The notes beneath the pieces were generated by a model, which made no database searches, was not told where the DNA came from, and worked only from the letters and a program-made list of their open reading frames with translations. DNA of 64,000 nucleotides from Eutrophocola sp964503965 (GTDB lineage: Bacteria > Pseudomonadota > Gammaproteobacteria > Pseudomonadales > Pseudohongiellaceae), in NCBI GenBank assembly GCA_964503965.1, contig CAZDCK010000013.1, positions 1-64,000 on the forward strand, in the 5' to 3' direction. Below are positions 26,199-35,139 of the stretch, in pieces (the stretch's first letter is position 1; each line of letters begins with the position of its first letter). Position numbers and translations under genes: made by a program.

Positions 26199-27056
26199 AT
26201 GCAAGCAATTGCCAGAAAAGTTTTGCTGATATTCATTCCGCTGATTGCTTTGGCTGTACCAGCTTCAGCTCAGGTGCAGGTTGTCGATGCGGGTGGTTCA
26301 CAATCAACGGCCCCAGCCCAGGCACCGGCAAATAATTCCCAGAATGACATTCTGGTGAACATGTATCTGCAGCTTGAGGCATTACAGGCAGAAGTGCAGA
26401 ATCTAAGGGGACTTGTTGAGGAACAGTCCTACCAGATCCGACGTATGCAGACCGAACAGCGTGACCGTTACATTGATACCGATTCCAGAATCAGCGAATT
26501 ATACAATCAGGTGCAGGGTGGCCAGGTGGTTACCAGTGGTCAGGCACCCACTTCTCCAGCGCAGCCAGGAACAGGCGAAGCACCCCTTACGACCCGTCCT
26601 GTTGTTTCCGCAAATAACCGTGGTAATCCAGCCCAGACAACCATTGCCAGTGTAACGGCCCCATCGACGCCACAAAACGAAAGTGAGCTGTATAGAAGTG
26701 CGTTAGACCTCCTGCTTGAAGACTCGGATTTTGAACAGTCTATCGCCATGTTCCAGCAATATCTGGATATATATCCCCAGGGCCGGTATCTGACCAATAC
26801 ATTGTACTGGCAGGGGGCTGCCATGGAGCTTGCCGGTCGGCATAACCAGGCTATTGTTGTCCTCCAGCGCGTCATCAATGAATTTCCGGATGATGCGAAG
26901 GCACCAACAGCCATGCTGCGCTTGGGAACTGTCTACAGAAAAATGGGCGATAATGCCCAGGCAGCCCAGTTTTGGCGACGAATCAGCGAGCTTTATCCGA
27001 ATAGCAATTCGGAGATCGAACTGGCCCGTGAATATCTTTCCGAAATCGGCTTCTGA
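26199..27056 (+). CDS. cpoB: Cell division coordinator CpoB (YbgF)
   Basis: A periplasmic protein of 285 residues that couples Tol-Pal to peptidoglycan synthesis in characterised bacteria. It has a signal peptide ending PASAQ, an N-terminal trimerising coiled coil (about 50-105, LEALQAEVQNLRGLVEEQSY), a Pro/Thr/Gln-rich linker (about 108-160), and C-terminal TPR repeats (ELYRSALDLLLEDSDFEQSI onward). It is last of the tol-pal block, and queE follows after 32 bp. Confidence 0.93.
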   Translation: MQAIARKVLLIFIPLIALAVPASAQVQVVDAGGSQSTAPAQAPANNSQNDILVNMYLQLEALQAEVQNLRGLVEEQSYQIRRMQTEQRDRYIDTDSRISELYNQVQGGQVVTSGQAPTSPAQPGTGEAPLTTRPVVSANNRGNPAQTTIASVTAPSTPQNESELYRSALDLLLEDSDFEQSIAMFQQYLDIYPQGRYLTNTLYWQGAAMELAGRHNQAIVVLQRVINEFPDDAKAPTAMLRLGTVYRKMGDNAQAAQFWRRISELYPNSNSEIELAREYLSEIGF

Positions 27057-27088
27057 GTCGTTCGTTAATATCCGGTAACTTCCACGAC

Positions 27089-27739
27089 ATGACCAGTGCC
27101 ACGCTTCGCATTAGCGAAATCTTCTATTCACTTCAGGGTGAAGCAAGAACAGTCGGTTTGCCGACTGTTTTCATTCGCCTCACTGGCTGTCCTTTACGCT
27201 GTCAGTACTGTGATACCGAGTACGCATTCAGTGGTGGTGTGATTTACCAGACTAAAGAGATTATTCAGGAAATCAGGCAATACGACACACCCTATATTAC
27301 TGTTACCGGTGGTGAACCTCTGGCGCAGCCAGGATGCCTGCATTTGCTTAAAACCCTTTGTGACCTGGGGTATGACGTCTCCCTGGAGACCAGCGGAGCT
27401 CTGGATGTTTCTGAAGTAGACTCAAGGGTAGTGAAGGTGATGGACCTGAAGACACCGGGATCCCGGGAGCTCGAGAAAAACCGTCTTGAGAATGTGGACT
27501 TTCTGTCATCAGATGACCAGGTCAAATTTGTCATTTGTAATCGTGAAGACTATGTCTGGGCCAAACAGACAATTGAGGAATATGATCTTGTCGATAAGGT
27601 AAGTGACGTTCTGTTTTCACCCAGTAACAAGGAACTGGAAGCCCGGGATCTGGCAGAATGGATTCTTGCAGATCAGTTGAAAGTGAGAATGCAGGTACAG
27701 TTGCATAAATATCTCTGGGGCAATGAAGCGGGGCACTGA
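27089..27739 (+). CDS. queE: 7-carboxy-7-deazaguanine synthase QueE
   Basis: A radical SAM enzyme of 216 residues that converts 6-carboxytetrahydropterin to 7-carboxy-7-deazaguanine in queuosine synthesis. The 4Fe-4S cysteines are C34, C38 and C41 in TGCPLRCQYCDTEY. The substrate-binding start SEIFYSLQGEARTVG and VTGGEPLAQPG are typical. Its stop overlaps the queC start by one base (TGATG). Confidence 0.96.
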   Translation: MTSATLRISEIFYSLQGEARTVGLPTVFIRLTGCPLRCQYCDTEYAFSGGVIYQTKEIIQEIRQYDTPYITVTGGEPLAQPGCLHLLKTLCDLGYDVSLETSGALDVSEVDSRVVKVMDLKTPGSRELEKNRLENVDFLSSDDQVKFVICNREDYVWAKQTIEEYDLVDKVSDVLFSPSNKELEARDLAEWILADQLKVRMQVQLHKYLWGNEAGH

Positions 27740-28437
27740 TGGGCAGTACAGCTTCTCAAAACAAGCAAAAAGCCGTGGTACTTCTTTCTGGGGGACTGGA
27801 TTCAACAACCTGCCTGGCAATAGCACAGGATCAGGGGTATGACTGTTACGGACTGAGTTTTGATTACGGACAACGACATCGTGTAGAGCTCCACTCGGCA
27901 GAGCAGCTTGCAGCTGAAAAAGGGCTTGCCGATTATCGGGTGATCCCTGTAGACATGAGAGGGATTGGCGGCTCAGCATTAACGGATGCGTCAATAGACA
28001 TCCCTGAAGAGGAAGGTATCGGTATCCCGGTGACATACGTTCCCGCGAGAAATACCGTCTTCCTGGCCTATGCCATGGCCTGGGCAGAAGTGTTGGCAGC
28101 AAAGGCAATTTTTATTGGCGTCAATGCGCTTGATTATTCAGGTTATCCGGACTGCCGGCCTGAATTTATTTCCGCTTTCCAGGCGATGGCTAACCTGGCA
28201 ACAAAAGTTGGTGTGGAGGGGCAAACAATCATCATTGAAACCCCATTGATCCAGATGACGAAAGCGGAAATTATCAGCACCGGGTCTGCCCTGGGTGTGG
28301 ATTACAGCAAGACAGTGTCCTGTTACCAGGCTAATGAGGCAGGCAGGGCCTGTGGTCGATGTGATAGTTGTCGATTGCGTAGAAAGGGTTTTATGGAAGC
28401 AGGGATTGATGACCCCACACTGTATTCAGGATCCTGA
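27739..28437 (+). CDS. queC: 7-cyano-7-deazaguanine synthase QueC
   Basis: An ATP-dependent enzyme of 232 residues that turns 7-carboxy-7-deazaguanine into preQ0. The PP-loop is LLSGGLDSTT (residues 15-24). A zinc site is formed by the C-terminal cysteines in SCYQANEAGRACGRCDSCRL. It is translationally coupled to queE. The upstream enzyme QueD is encoded 18 kb away at 46295-46651. Confidence 0.96.
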   Translation: MGSTASQNKQKAVVLLSGGLDSTTCLAIAQDQGYDCYGLSFDYGQRHRVELHSAEQLAAEKGLADYRVIPVDMRGIGGSALTDASIDIPEEEGIGIPVTYVPARNTVFLAYAMAWAEVLAAKAIFIGVNALDYSGYPDCRPEFISAFQAMANLATKVGVEGQTIIIETPLIQMTKAEIISTGSALGVDYSKTVSCYQANEAGRACGRCDSCRLRRKGFMEAGIDDPTLYSGS

Positions 28438-28547
28438 CCGACAGGGAGGATTCTGAAGGTTGAAGGCTAAAGGCTAAGGTAACAATGTACGGTGATAAGC
28501 CGAAAGGTGCACGCTAGACACAACAAAAAACAGGGATTAAATGGTAG

Positions 28548-28586
28548 AGATAAAAAAAGATAAAAATAGATAAGAAAGATAAAAAA
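28548..28586 (+). repeat. Helically phased AGATAA / A-tract repeat
   Basis: AGATAA occurs at 28548, 28558, 28568 and 28577, that is, every 9-10 bp, each followed by A-rich sequence. Phased A tracts of this kind normally bend DNA. The element lies between queC and a bidirectional terminator. Confidence 0.65.
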
Positions 28587-28609
28587 GGCCGCTTGATAGC
28601 GGCCTTTTT
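28582..28609. terminator. Bidirectional intrinsic terminator
   Basis: The stem GGCCGC / GCGGCC (28587-28604) has a TTGATA loop, an A run on the left and TTTTT on the right. It can end plus-strand transcription from queC and minus-strand transcription from the tRNA-Lys gene. Confidence 0.92.
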
Positions 28610-28618
28610 ATTGGAATC

Positions 28619-28693
28619 TGGTGGGTCGTGATGGATTCGAACCATCGACCAATTGGTTAAAAGCCAACTGCTCTACCACTGAGCTAACGACCC
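28619..28693 (-). tRNA. tRNA-Lys (TTT)
   Basis: On the minus strand a cloverleaf begins GGGTCGTTAGCTCAG and ends with an encoded CCA. The acceptor stem pairs GGGTCGT with ACGACCC. The anticodon loop CTTTTAA gives anticodon TTT. The D arm is compact, giving 75 nt in total. It is oriented against queC and nadA. Confidence 0.96.
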
Positions 28694-28860
28694 CTGATAT
28701 TACTGTCTTGCTATTCCTGAACGGTCACCTGAAGGTGGCGCTCAAAAGAAGGCGCACATAGTACTCAAATCCAAAAAAATAGCAAGCCCTTATGACAGCT
28801 TATGAATGAAGATCAACGGCTTATGCTATCATTTACCTTTTACAACAAACCTTTTCCGTT

Positions 28861-29937
28861 ATGACCATCCTGAACAAAAACCCTGAATCAGAATTCGCGG
28901 CCGAACGTGCTTTTGTCAAATCCTATCTCGACAGGGTACCTGCCCAGTGTGCCATGCCGGATGAGAAAGCAGCACAGTACAGGGATGACATCAAATCACT
29001 CCTGCTGGAAAAAGATGCTGTCCTGGTTGCCCACTATTACACCGATGCGACTTTGCAGTCTCTGGCAGAAGAGACCGGTGGTTTTGTTGCAGACTCACTG
29101 GAAATGGCCAGGTTTGGTACTCAGACCGGGGCTACTACGCTAGTGGTGGCTGGGGTCAAGTTCATGGGCGAAACGGCAAAGATCCTGAATCCTGAAAAAA
29201 CAGTATTGATGCCTTCACTGGAGGCTACTTGTTCCCTGGACCTTGGCTGCCAGGCTGACACATTCTCTGCATTTTGTGATGAACATCCGGAGCATGAAGT
29301 CGTCGTCTATGCGAACACCTCTGCAGAGGTCAAGGCCCGGGCTGACTGGGTGGTGACTTCTGCTATCGCCCTGGATGTGGTTGATCATCTGACAGCACAG
29401 GGCAAGAAAGTCATCTGGGCCCCGGATAAACACTTGGGCAACTATATCCAGAAGAAAACCGGGGCGGAGGATATGCTGATATGGGACGGAGCCTGCATTG
29501 TCCATGAAGAATTTAAAACCCGTGCGCTCGATAAAATGCGCCATTTGCATCCTGATGCGGCCATACTTGCGCACCCGGAATCACCCATGGCTATCCTTGA
29601 ATTGGCTGATGTTGTCGGCTCTACCACCCAGATTATCAAGGCGGCCTGTGAGAGACCAGAGCAAACATTTATCGTCGCCACTGATGCGGGCATTTTTTAC
29701 AAGATGCAGCAGCTGGCTCCGGAAAAAACGCTGATACTGGCGCCTACGGCTGGGGAAGGGGCCACCTGTCGCAGTTGTGCTCAATGTCCATGGATGGGAA
29801 TGAACTCCCTGGAATCCCTGTACCAGACATTGCTCAAGGGCGATAACGAGGTCCAGGTTGACCCGCTGCTACGTGAGAAAGCCATGTTGCCACTGCAGCG
29901 TATGCTTGATTTCAGGAATTCATTGAACGCTGCCTGA
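28861..29937 (+). CDS. nadA: Quinolinate synthase A
   Basis: A 4Fe-4S enzyme of 358 residues that condenses iminoaspartate with dihydroxyacetone phosphate to quinolinate in NAD biosynthesis. The likely cluster ligands are Cys124 (EATCSLD), Cys212 (DGACIVHEEF) and Cys309 (TCRSCAQCPWMGMNSL). VAHYYTDATLQSLAE is the typical N-terminal motif. It is monocistronic and convergent with bepA. Confidence 0.97.
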   Translation: MTILNKNPESEFAAERAFVKSYLDRVPAQCAMPDEKAAQYRDDIKSLLLEKDAVLVAHYYTDATLQSLAEETGGFVADSLEMARFGTQTGATTLVVAGVKFMGETAKILNPEKTVLMPSLEATCSLDLGCQADTFSAFCDEHPEHEVVVYANTSAEVKARADWVVTSAIALDVVDHLTAQGKKVIWAPDKHLGNYIQKKTGAEDMLIWDGACIVHEEFKTRALDKMRHLHPDAAILAHPESPMAILELADVVGSTTQIIKAACERPEQTFIVATDAGIFYKMQQLAPEKTLILAPTAGEGATCRSCAQCPWMGMNSLESLYQTLLKGDNEVQVDPLLREKAMLPLQRMLDFRNSLNAA

Positions 29938-29954
29938 CAGTAGGGATCCCTGGT

Positions 29955-31427
29955 CTAGCGATAATGTCGGTTCTGCAAGTCCCGGATATACTCCAGTCTT
30001 TGCTGAATTTTGGCTCTGACTAGTCTGTCCTTTTCCAGGTCCATGGCCAGATTGAACTGGTTGCGGGCCCTGGTGAAATCACCAACGGTAATGAAATATT
30101 CCCCGCGAGCCTGGTGGACTTTACTGATGTTGCCAGCCTGTCCCTGGACCTCTGCCAGTTGATACCAGACCTCGGGATCTCCGGGTCGTTCAAGAGAGTG
30201 TGTTTCAAGCACCTGGGCTGCCTGGGCATATCGGCCTGCCTCAACGAGGGTTTGGGCATATGACACTGTAAGTGGGTGATTGCCGGGATTGATGCCTATA
30301 TTGTCTTCCAGAATGGTCAGAGCCTTGTCATAACGGCCAGCCTCGCGGGCGATATCCGCCTCGAGCATCTGGTAGGTAATGCGAGTTGGTTCTTTCCTGA
30401 TCAATCCGGCGAGGGACTCAGTGGCCTTTGCAAACTGCCCATTTTTCAACTGGCCAAGCGCTATGCCGTATCGAGCCGCATCTTCTTCAACCCCATTGAG
30501 CTGTGGCAACGCTCTTTCCAGAGATTCTATCTCGGCGTCCACATTGCCGGTGTAGTGCATGGTTACCCTGTGTTTCATGAGGAGAAACTCGATATTCTGG
30601 ATGTGGTTGACGGAAGGCAGTGCGTTAGACCGATTCTTGCTATCAGCTATTCGATTTTCATCCAGAGGGTGAGTCGACAGGAATTCAGGCAGGCGCTGTG
30701 AAAAACTTTTCATACGCATCATCTGTTCGAACATACCGGCCATGTCATTGGGATCAAATCCGGCATTGTAAAGGGTACGAATTCCTATACGATCAGCTTC
30801 CTGTTCATTGCTTCTGCTGTAGCGCAGCTGGTTTTCCTGCCCCAGGGCCTGACTGGTCATCATGGCTGCCTGTCCAGCATCTCCCCCGGCAGTGGCACCA
30901 ATTACCAGGCTGGCAAGCAGGCCCGCCAGATTAAGGGGGGCATTATTTCTGGCCTGTTGTACTGAACGGGCATAATGACGCTGGCTGATGTGCGCCAGTT
31001 CATGTGACAGGACCGAGGCAAACTGGCCTTCATTTTCTGCAAACAGGAAAAGACCGGCATTGACCCCCACGATACCTCCGGGTGCTGCAAAGGCATTGAG
31101 GCTTTCGTTATCAATTAAAATAAACTCAAGGCGATGGTCGGTAAGCTCACTGTTCACGGCCAGTTTGTAGGTCAGGCTGACGATGTATTCCATGATCAGC
31201 GGATCATCAAGCATGGGGGTTTCCCGCCTGATTTGTCTGAGCAGTTCCCGACCAAATTCATATTCCTGCTGGGTGGATATGGTGCCGGAGACGGAATCAC
31301 CGAGTACGGGAAGATTGACCTGGGCAGAAGAGGGGGCTGACAGTGTAATCAGGCATGCGCACAGTACTGACCGGAGCAAAAAAGCCGGTTTTTCGGTGCA
31401 GTGCATATGTGTCAGTAGATTTTTCAT
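29955..31427 (-). CDS. bepA: M48-family metalloprotease with TPR domain (BepA-like)
   Basis: A periplasmic zinc protease/chaperone of about 490 residues related to BepA, which acts on outer-membrane protein assembly and LptD. The start at 31427 gives a signal peptide ending about residue 35 (APSSAQ); the frame is open to 31472 upstream. The zinc motif is HELAH (142-146) with the downstream NEQEADRIG glutamate. The C-terminal half contains TPR-like helices (YQMLEADIAREAGRYDKAL and similar). It is divergent from the tusA-like gene. Confidence 0.92.
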   Translation of the reverse strand: MKNLLTHMHCTEKPAFLLRSVLCACLITLSAPSSAQVNLPVLGDSVSGTISTQQEYEFGRELLRQIRRETPMLDDPLIMEYIVSLTYKLAVNSELTDHRLEFILIDNESLNAFAAPGGIVGVNAGLFLFAENEGQFASVLSHELAHISQRHYARSVQQARNNAPLNLAGLLASLVIGATAGGDAGQAAMMTSQALGQENQLRYSRSNEQEADRIGIRTLYNAGFDPNDMAGMFEQMMRMKSFSQRLPEFLSTHPLDENRIADSKNRSNALPSVNHIQNIEFLLMKHRVTMHYTGNVDAEIESLERALPQLNGVEEDAARYGIALGQLKNGQFAKATESLAGLIRKEPTRITYQMLEADIAREAGRYDKALTILEDNIGINPGNHPLTVSYAQTLVEAGRYAQAAQVLETHSLERPGDPEVWYQLAEVQGQAGNISKVHQARGEYFITVGDFTRARNQFNLAMDLEKDRLVRAKIQQRLEYIRDLQNRHYR

Positions 31428-31525
31428 TGTAAATAAAGGAGTTACCCCTTGATTAGACCAATAATGATACACATTATTCCCTATCTTAACTCGGTTTTTT
31501 GATGGCCTCTTGCTAGAATGCGTGC

Positions 31526-31759
31526 ATGCCCGATACCGTGAACATAGAACTGGACCTCAGTGGTCTTACCTGTCCTTTGCCACTGCTTAAAACCAAGCAG
31601 TCACTCAATAAAATGGGAGTCGGTGAAGTGGTCAAGGTCATTGCTACAGACCCGGGATCTGAAAGGGATTTCCAGGTTTTTACGCAGCAGAGCGGCAACC
31701 GGTTGCTGAAATTTACAAAAGAAGACGGCCGTTTTTTATACTGGATAGAAAAGCGCTGA
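31526..31759 (+). CDS. TusA/SirA-family sulfur-carrier protein
   Basis: A small protein of 77 residues with the TusA fold. The persulfide-carrying cysteine lies in the family motif LSGLTCPLPLLKTKQSL. TusA proteins pass sulfur to tRNA 2-thiolation or molybdenum-cofactor pathways. This genomic position, next to perM and bepA, matches the Pseudomonas PA1006 type, reported to affect molybdenum metabolism, rather than E. coli TusA. That assignment is by synteny from memory. Confidence 0.88.
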   Translation: MPDTVNIELDLSGLTCPLPLLKTKQSLNKMGVGEVVKVIATDPGSERDFQVFTQQSGNRLLKFTKEDGRFLYWIEKR

Positions 31760-31816
31760 ACAGCAAGTCGCACACCATCGTTTCATTCAAACAGCAGATG
31801 TAACAGAGGCAGGAAT

Positions 31817-32878
31817 ATGTTGAAGGTTTTTCATGGCTTGTATGACCGTTATTTCTCTGAGGAAGAGGCGCTCATTTTTGCCTTATTGCTGGTTGCAAGC
31901 ATTGTCATCATGGTGACAATGGGTGGGGTTATTGCCCCGCTACTGTGGAGCCTGGTGATAACCTTTATATTGCAGGGGCTGGTAAACTCCCTGGAAAGGC
32001 TCAATATGCCGCGCAGTTTTTCGGTATATCTTGTCTACCTTCTGTTTCTGGGAATCACGCTGCTTATCTTTCTCGTCTTTCTGCCGTTCAGCTGGAGCAG
32101 AATTACCCTGTTCGTTAATGAATTGCCTTCCATGGTAGACCAGCTCAGAACGCTCCTGCTGCTGTTACCACAAAATTACCCTGAATTGTTCTCTGAGTCC
32201 CAGGTGGACCAGTGGCTTTCAGTGATTCAGGGCGAAATGGGTGAACTCGGGCAGTATATTCTTTCCTATTCTGTATCCAGTATTACTCGGGCGGTAACGC
32301 TGGTGGTTTACACTGTACTTGTACCTATCCTGGTGTTTTTTATGCTCAAGGATTCAGAAAAACTGCTGAATTTTCTAGAAAGCTGGTTACCGGAAAAACG
32401 ACCGATCATGGCCCAGGTCTGGCACGAGATGAATGGCCAGCTTGCCAACTACATCCGGGGAAAAGCCGTTGAAATCCTTGTGGTAGGGGTTGCCGCCTAC
32501 ATTCTTTTTGCGTTTTTTGGTATCAACTATCCGCTTATTCTGGCCGTCCTGGTTGGCTTGTCAGTCATCGTCCCCTATGTTGGGGCGACTGTAGTGACCA
32601 TACCTGTTTTTCTGGTCGGATTTTTCCAGTGGGGAATAACCGGGGACCTTTTCCAGATAATTGTCGCCTATGCCATATTGCAATTAATCGACGGCAATAT
32701 CCTGGTAGCACTCATTTTTTCCGAAACAGTGAATTTACATCCTATTTCCATCATTACCGCCGTCCTGGTTTTCGGCGGCATTTGGGGTTTCTGGGGAGTA
32801 TTTTTCGCGATTCCCCTGGCCACATTCATCAAGGCTGTCATCAGGGCCTGGCCTGTCAGTAAGGTGGCTGCTACCTGA
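31817..32878 (+). CDS. AI-2E family transporter (PerM-like)
   Basis: An inner-membrane protein of 353 residues with about seven to eight helices, in the UPF0118/AI-2E transporter family. Features include the paired N-terminal helices (ALIFALLLVASIVIMV), the central loop with GKAVEILVVGVAAYILF, and the C-terminal PLATFIKAVIRAW. Family members have been linked to autoinducer-2 export or Na+/H+ antiport; the substrate here is unknown. It follows the tusA-like gene by 57 bp, probably in one transcript. Confidence 0.85.
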   Translation: MLKVFHGLYDRYFSEEEALIFALLLVASIVIMVTMGGVIAPLLWSLVITFILQGLVNSLERLNMPRSFSVYLVYLLFLGITLLIFLVFLPFSWSRITLFVNELPSMVDQLRTLLLLLPQNYPELFSESQVDQWLSVIQGEMGELGQYILSYSVSSITRAVTLVVYTVLVPILVFFMLKDSEKLLNFLESWLPEKRPIMAQVWHEMNGQLANYIRGKAVEILVVGVAAYILFAFFGINYPLILAVLVGLSVIVPYVGATVVTIPVFLVGFFQWGITGDLFQIIVAYAILQLIDGNILVALIFSETVNLHPISIITAVLVFGGIWGFWGVFFAIPLATFIKAVIRAWPVSKVAAT

Positions 32879-32914
32879 CATTTCTTGACGCTCTATGGGC
32901 CAGACTGTATTAAC

Positions 32915-32942
32915 TTGGCACCGGTTGCGATAAAATTAAATA
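32915..32942 (+). promoter_or_regulatory. Possible sigma-70 promoter for dapA
   Basis: TTGGCA (32915-32920) and TAAATA (32937-32942) are separated by 16 bp, about 90 bp before the dapA start. This is a reasonable but not unique match in an AT-rich gap. Confidence 0.35.
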
Positions 32943-33032
32943 CTTGAAGAAAAATCGCTGTAATGGCACGAACGGACCTGTTTCAAGTCTTTTCAGCTGC
33001 CACAAATACATTTTATGGTAACCGGCAAAAAC

Positions 33033-33908
33033 ATGATTAAAGGCAGTATCGTAGCAATAGTCACTCCCATGCATCCTGATGGCAGTCTGGATCTGCCAGC
33101 CATGACCAGGCTTCTGGATTGGCATGTTGAGCAGGGTACCGATGCCATCGTCGCTGTTGGTACCACCGGTGAGTCAGCTACCCTTAATGTTGATGAACAC
33201 TGTGAAGTCATCAAGCATGTGGTGAAAGTGGTCGATAAACGCATACCTGTTATTGCAGGTACAGGGGCCAACTCAACATCTGAAGCTATTGAATTAACCG
33301 AGAGTGCGAAACAAGCCGGTGTTGATGCCTGTCTTTTGGTGACTCCCTACTACAATAAACCCAGCCAGCGGGGCCTGATCGCCCATCACAAAAAAATTGC
33401 GGAAAGCGTCGATATTCCACAGATTCTTTACAATGTACCGGGGCGTACAGCCTGTGATATGTTACCTGAAACCATCCATGCCTTATCCAGTTTGGATAAT
33501 ATCGTTGGTGTCAAGGAAGCTACCGGGGATATCGACAGGGGCAGGCAGATCATGGAACTTTGCGGCAAGGATTTTGCGGTATATTCCGGTGATGATGCCA
33601 CATCGAGGGAACTCATCCTGGAAGGTGCAGTCGGAAGTATTTCAGTGACGGCGAATGTTGCGCCGGCTGCCCTGCGTGAAATGATTGCCTATGCCCTGGA
33701 CGGCAACAGGGAAGCCTCAACTGCAGCAGATGCAAAAATTGATTGCCTGCATGAGCTTCTGTTTCTTGAAGCCAATCCAATCCCGGTTAAATGGGCATTG
33801 ATGGAAATGGGCATGATTGAATCTGGTATCAGGTTGCCACTGGTCGAGCTGGATCCAAAGTATCATCATCAACTGCGTGTAGGCATGCAGAAAGCCGGAG
33901 TCCTGTAA
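33033..33908 (+). CDS. dapA: 4-hydroxy-tetrahydrodipicolinate synthase
   Basis: The first committed enzyme of lysine/diaminopimelate synthesis, condensing pyruvate with aspartate semialdehyde. The start at 33033 gives 291 residues beginning MIKGSIVAIVTPM, which matches the family; an upstream ATG at 33015 adds six residues. The Schiff-base Lys161 (VGVKEATGD) and Tyr133 (ILYNVPGRT) are at the same numbers as in E. coli. bamC follows, as in E. coli and Pseudomonas. Confidence 0.96.
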   Translation: MIKGSIVAIVTPMHPDGSLDLPAMTRLLDWHVEQGTDAIVAVGTTGESATLNVDEHCEVIKHVVKVVDKRIPVIAGTGANSTSEAIELTESAKQAGVDACLLVTPYYNKPSQRGLIAHHKKIAESVDIPQILYNVPGRTACDMLPETIHALSSLDNIVGVKEATGDIDRGRQIMELCGKDFAVYSGDDATSRELILEGAVGSISVTANVAPAALREMIAYALDGNREASTAADAKIDCLHELLFLEANPIPVKWALMEMGMIESGIRLPLVELDPKYHHQLRVGMQKAGVL

Positions 33909-33971
33909 GCGAGCATGCAGTTTCCAAAACAAGTAAAAACCTGTCTTCCTGTTGAATCAGCCAGTGGATGG

Positions 33972-35087
33972 ATGAAGCCCCGACTTTTGTTGTTGCCATT
34001 GATTGGCTGTCTGTCAGCATGCTCAATGTTCGACAGGGTCCCGATTCCTGGCTTTGACTATATCGCTGGTGAGGAAGGGCTTTTGCGAGACCGCCAGGGG
34101 GATTATCTTGAAGCAGAAGTACTGCCTCCTACACGCATACCAGACAAGTATGACAGTTATATTATTGATGACCTCATGGTCATACCGCCTATTCCTGCGA
34201 GTAACACGTCCCAGGCATTCCTGAAGGCCCCAAGGCCGATTCCTTTTTCAGGAAGGTCAGAGCGTGGTGTTGTGATTCAGCGTCTGGAAGCCGATAGCTG
34301 GATAGTGGTAGACGTGAGTCCGAGTGAAGTGTGGCCAAGAATCCGGGATTACTGGACGAGAAATGGAATCCAGGTGGCCTTTGAAAATCCAACGCGGGGT
34401 GTGCTGGATACAAGCTGGTTTGTACTGGAAGGCAATACCCTGACCAAGGAAAAAATGCGGGTAAACATTGAGCCGGGTTTCCAGAATGACAGCGCAGAAA
34501 TCAGCCTTCTGCACCTGTCCAGTCCACAGGCAGTCCCTGCCATCGAGCAAGTGAACTGGCCTGAATCTTCAAGTGATCCGGATGTAGAATATGATTTCCT
34601 GACTGATCTTTCCCAGTATCTTGCTGATGTGGCTGACCTGTACCAGGCATCCTCTGTGTCGTTTCTGGCTGAAAATATAGAAAGTCGTGGTAAGGCCTCC
34701 CTTGTTCGTACCCCGGGTGGACGCCAGATTATGCGTCTGGAAACCAATTTTGAGCGCAGCTGGGCTGCCATTGGTCGGGCCCTGGGACGCGCCAATATCG
34801 ATATTGTTGCTGACAGCAAGGAACAGGGCATTTATGAAGTGGATTATGTGATCGGCGCTGAGCAGGAAGAGGACAAGCCCGGGATATTCAACAGGATTGT
34901 CACACTCAATGGTCTTTTCAGCAGGGAAGATCCTGTCGAGTATTTTCCTTTGAAGATCAGGTTGTTGGAAGTGGGTGGTGCAGTTGAAGTCATTATTGAA
35001 TCGCTGGAGTTGCAGCCACAACAGTCAGAAGGCGTTGATGAAGCCCAGAATTCATTGTTGCGCCTGCTTCGCAGCTACATCGCATGA
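33972..35087 (+). CDS. bamC: Outer-membrane assembly lipoprotein BamC (NlpB)
   Basis: An accessory lipoprotein of the BAM complex, about 371 residues. The ATG at 33972 gives a short signal peptide with lipobox LSAC and lipidated Cys17. Then come a segment rich in Pro, Ile and Tyr that in BamC contacts BamD (YDSYIIDDLMVIPPIPAS) and two helix-grip domains (about 90-220 and 240-371). The frame is open 19 codons further upstream. It lies between dapA and purC as expected. Confidence 0.9.
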   Translation: MKPRLLLLPLIGCLSACSMFDRVPIPGFDYIAGEEGLLRDRQGDYLEAEVLPPTRIPDKYDSYIIDDLMVIPPIPASNTSQAFLKAPRPIPFSGRSERGVVIQRLEADSWIVVDVSPSEVWPRIRDYWTRNGIQVAFENPTRGVLDTSWFVLEGNTLTKEKMRVNIEPGFQNDSAEISLLHLSSPQAVPAIEQVNWPESSSDPDVEYDFLTDLSQYLADVADLYQASSVSFLAENIESRGKASLVRTPGGRQIMRLETNFERSWAAIGRALGRANIDIVADSKEQGIYEVDYVIGAEQEEDKPGIFNRIVTLNGLFSREDPVEYFPLKIRLLEVGGAVEVIIESLELQPQQSEGVDEAQNSLLRLLRSYIA

Positions 35088-35139
35088 GAACTCTCCCTGC
35101 AAACCCTGCACGAACCTTTCATTTATTTCGGAGATATTG

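Noticed and set aside
28461..28480. AAGGCT-type short repeats after queC as a possible CRISPR or integron fragment
   Set aside because: Only two very short copies with no spacer pattern; no cas or integrase gene nearby.
32915..32930. Possible sigma-54 promoter (TTGGCAC followed by TTGC) before dapA
   Set aside because: The spacing between the GG and GC elements is 2 bp too short for a sigma-54 site, and dapA is a housekeeping gene.
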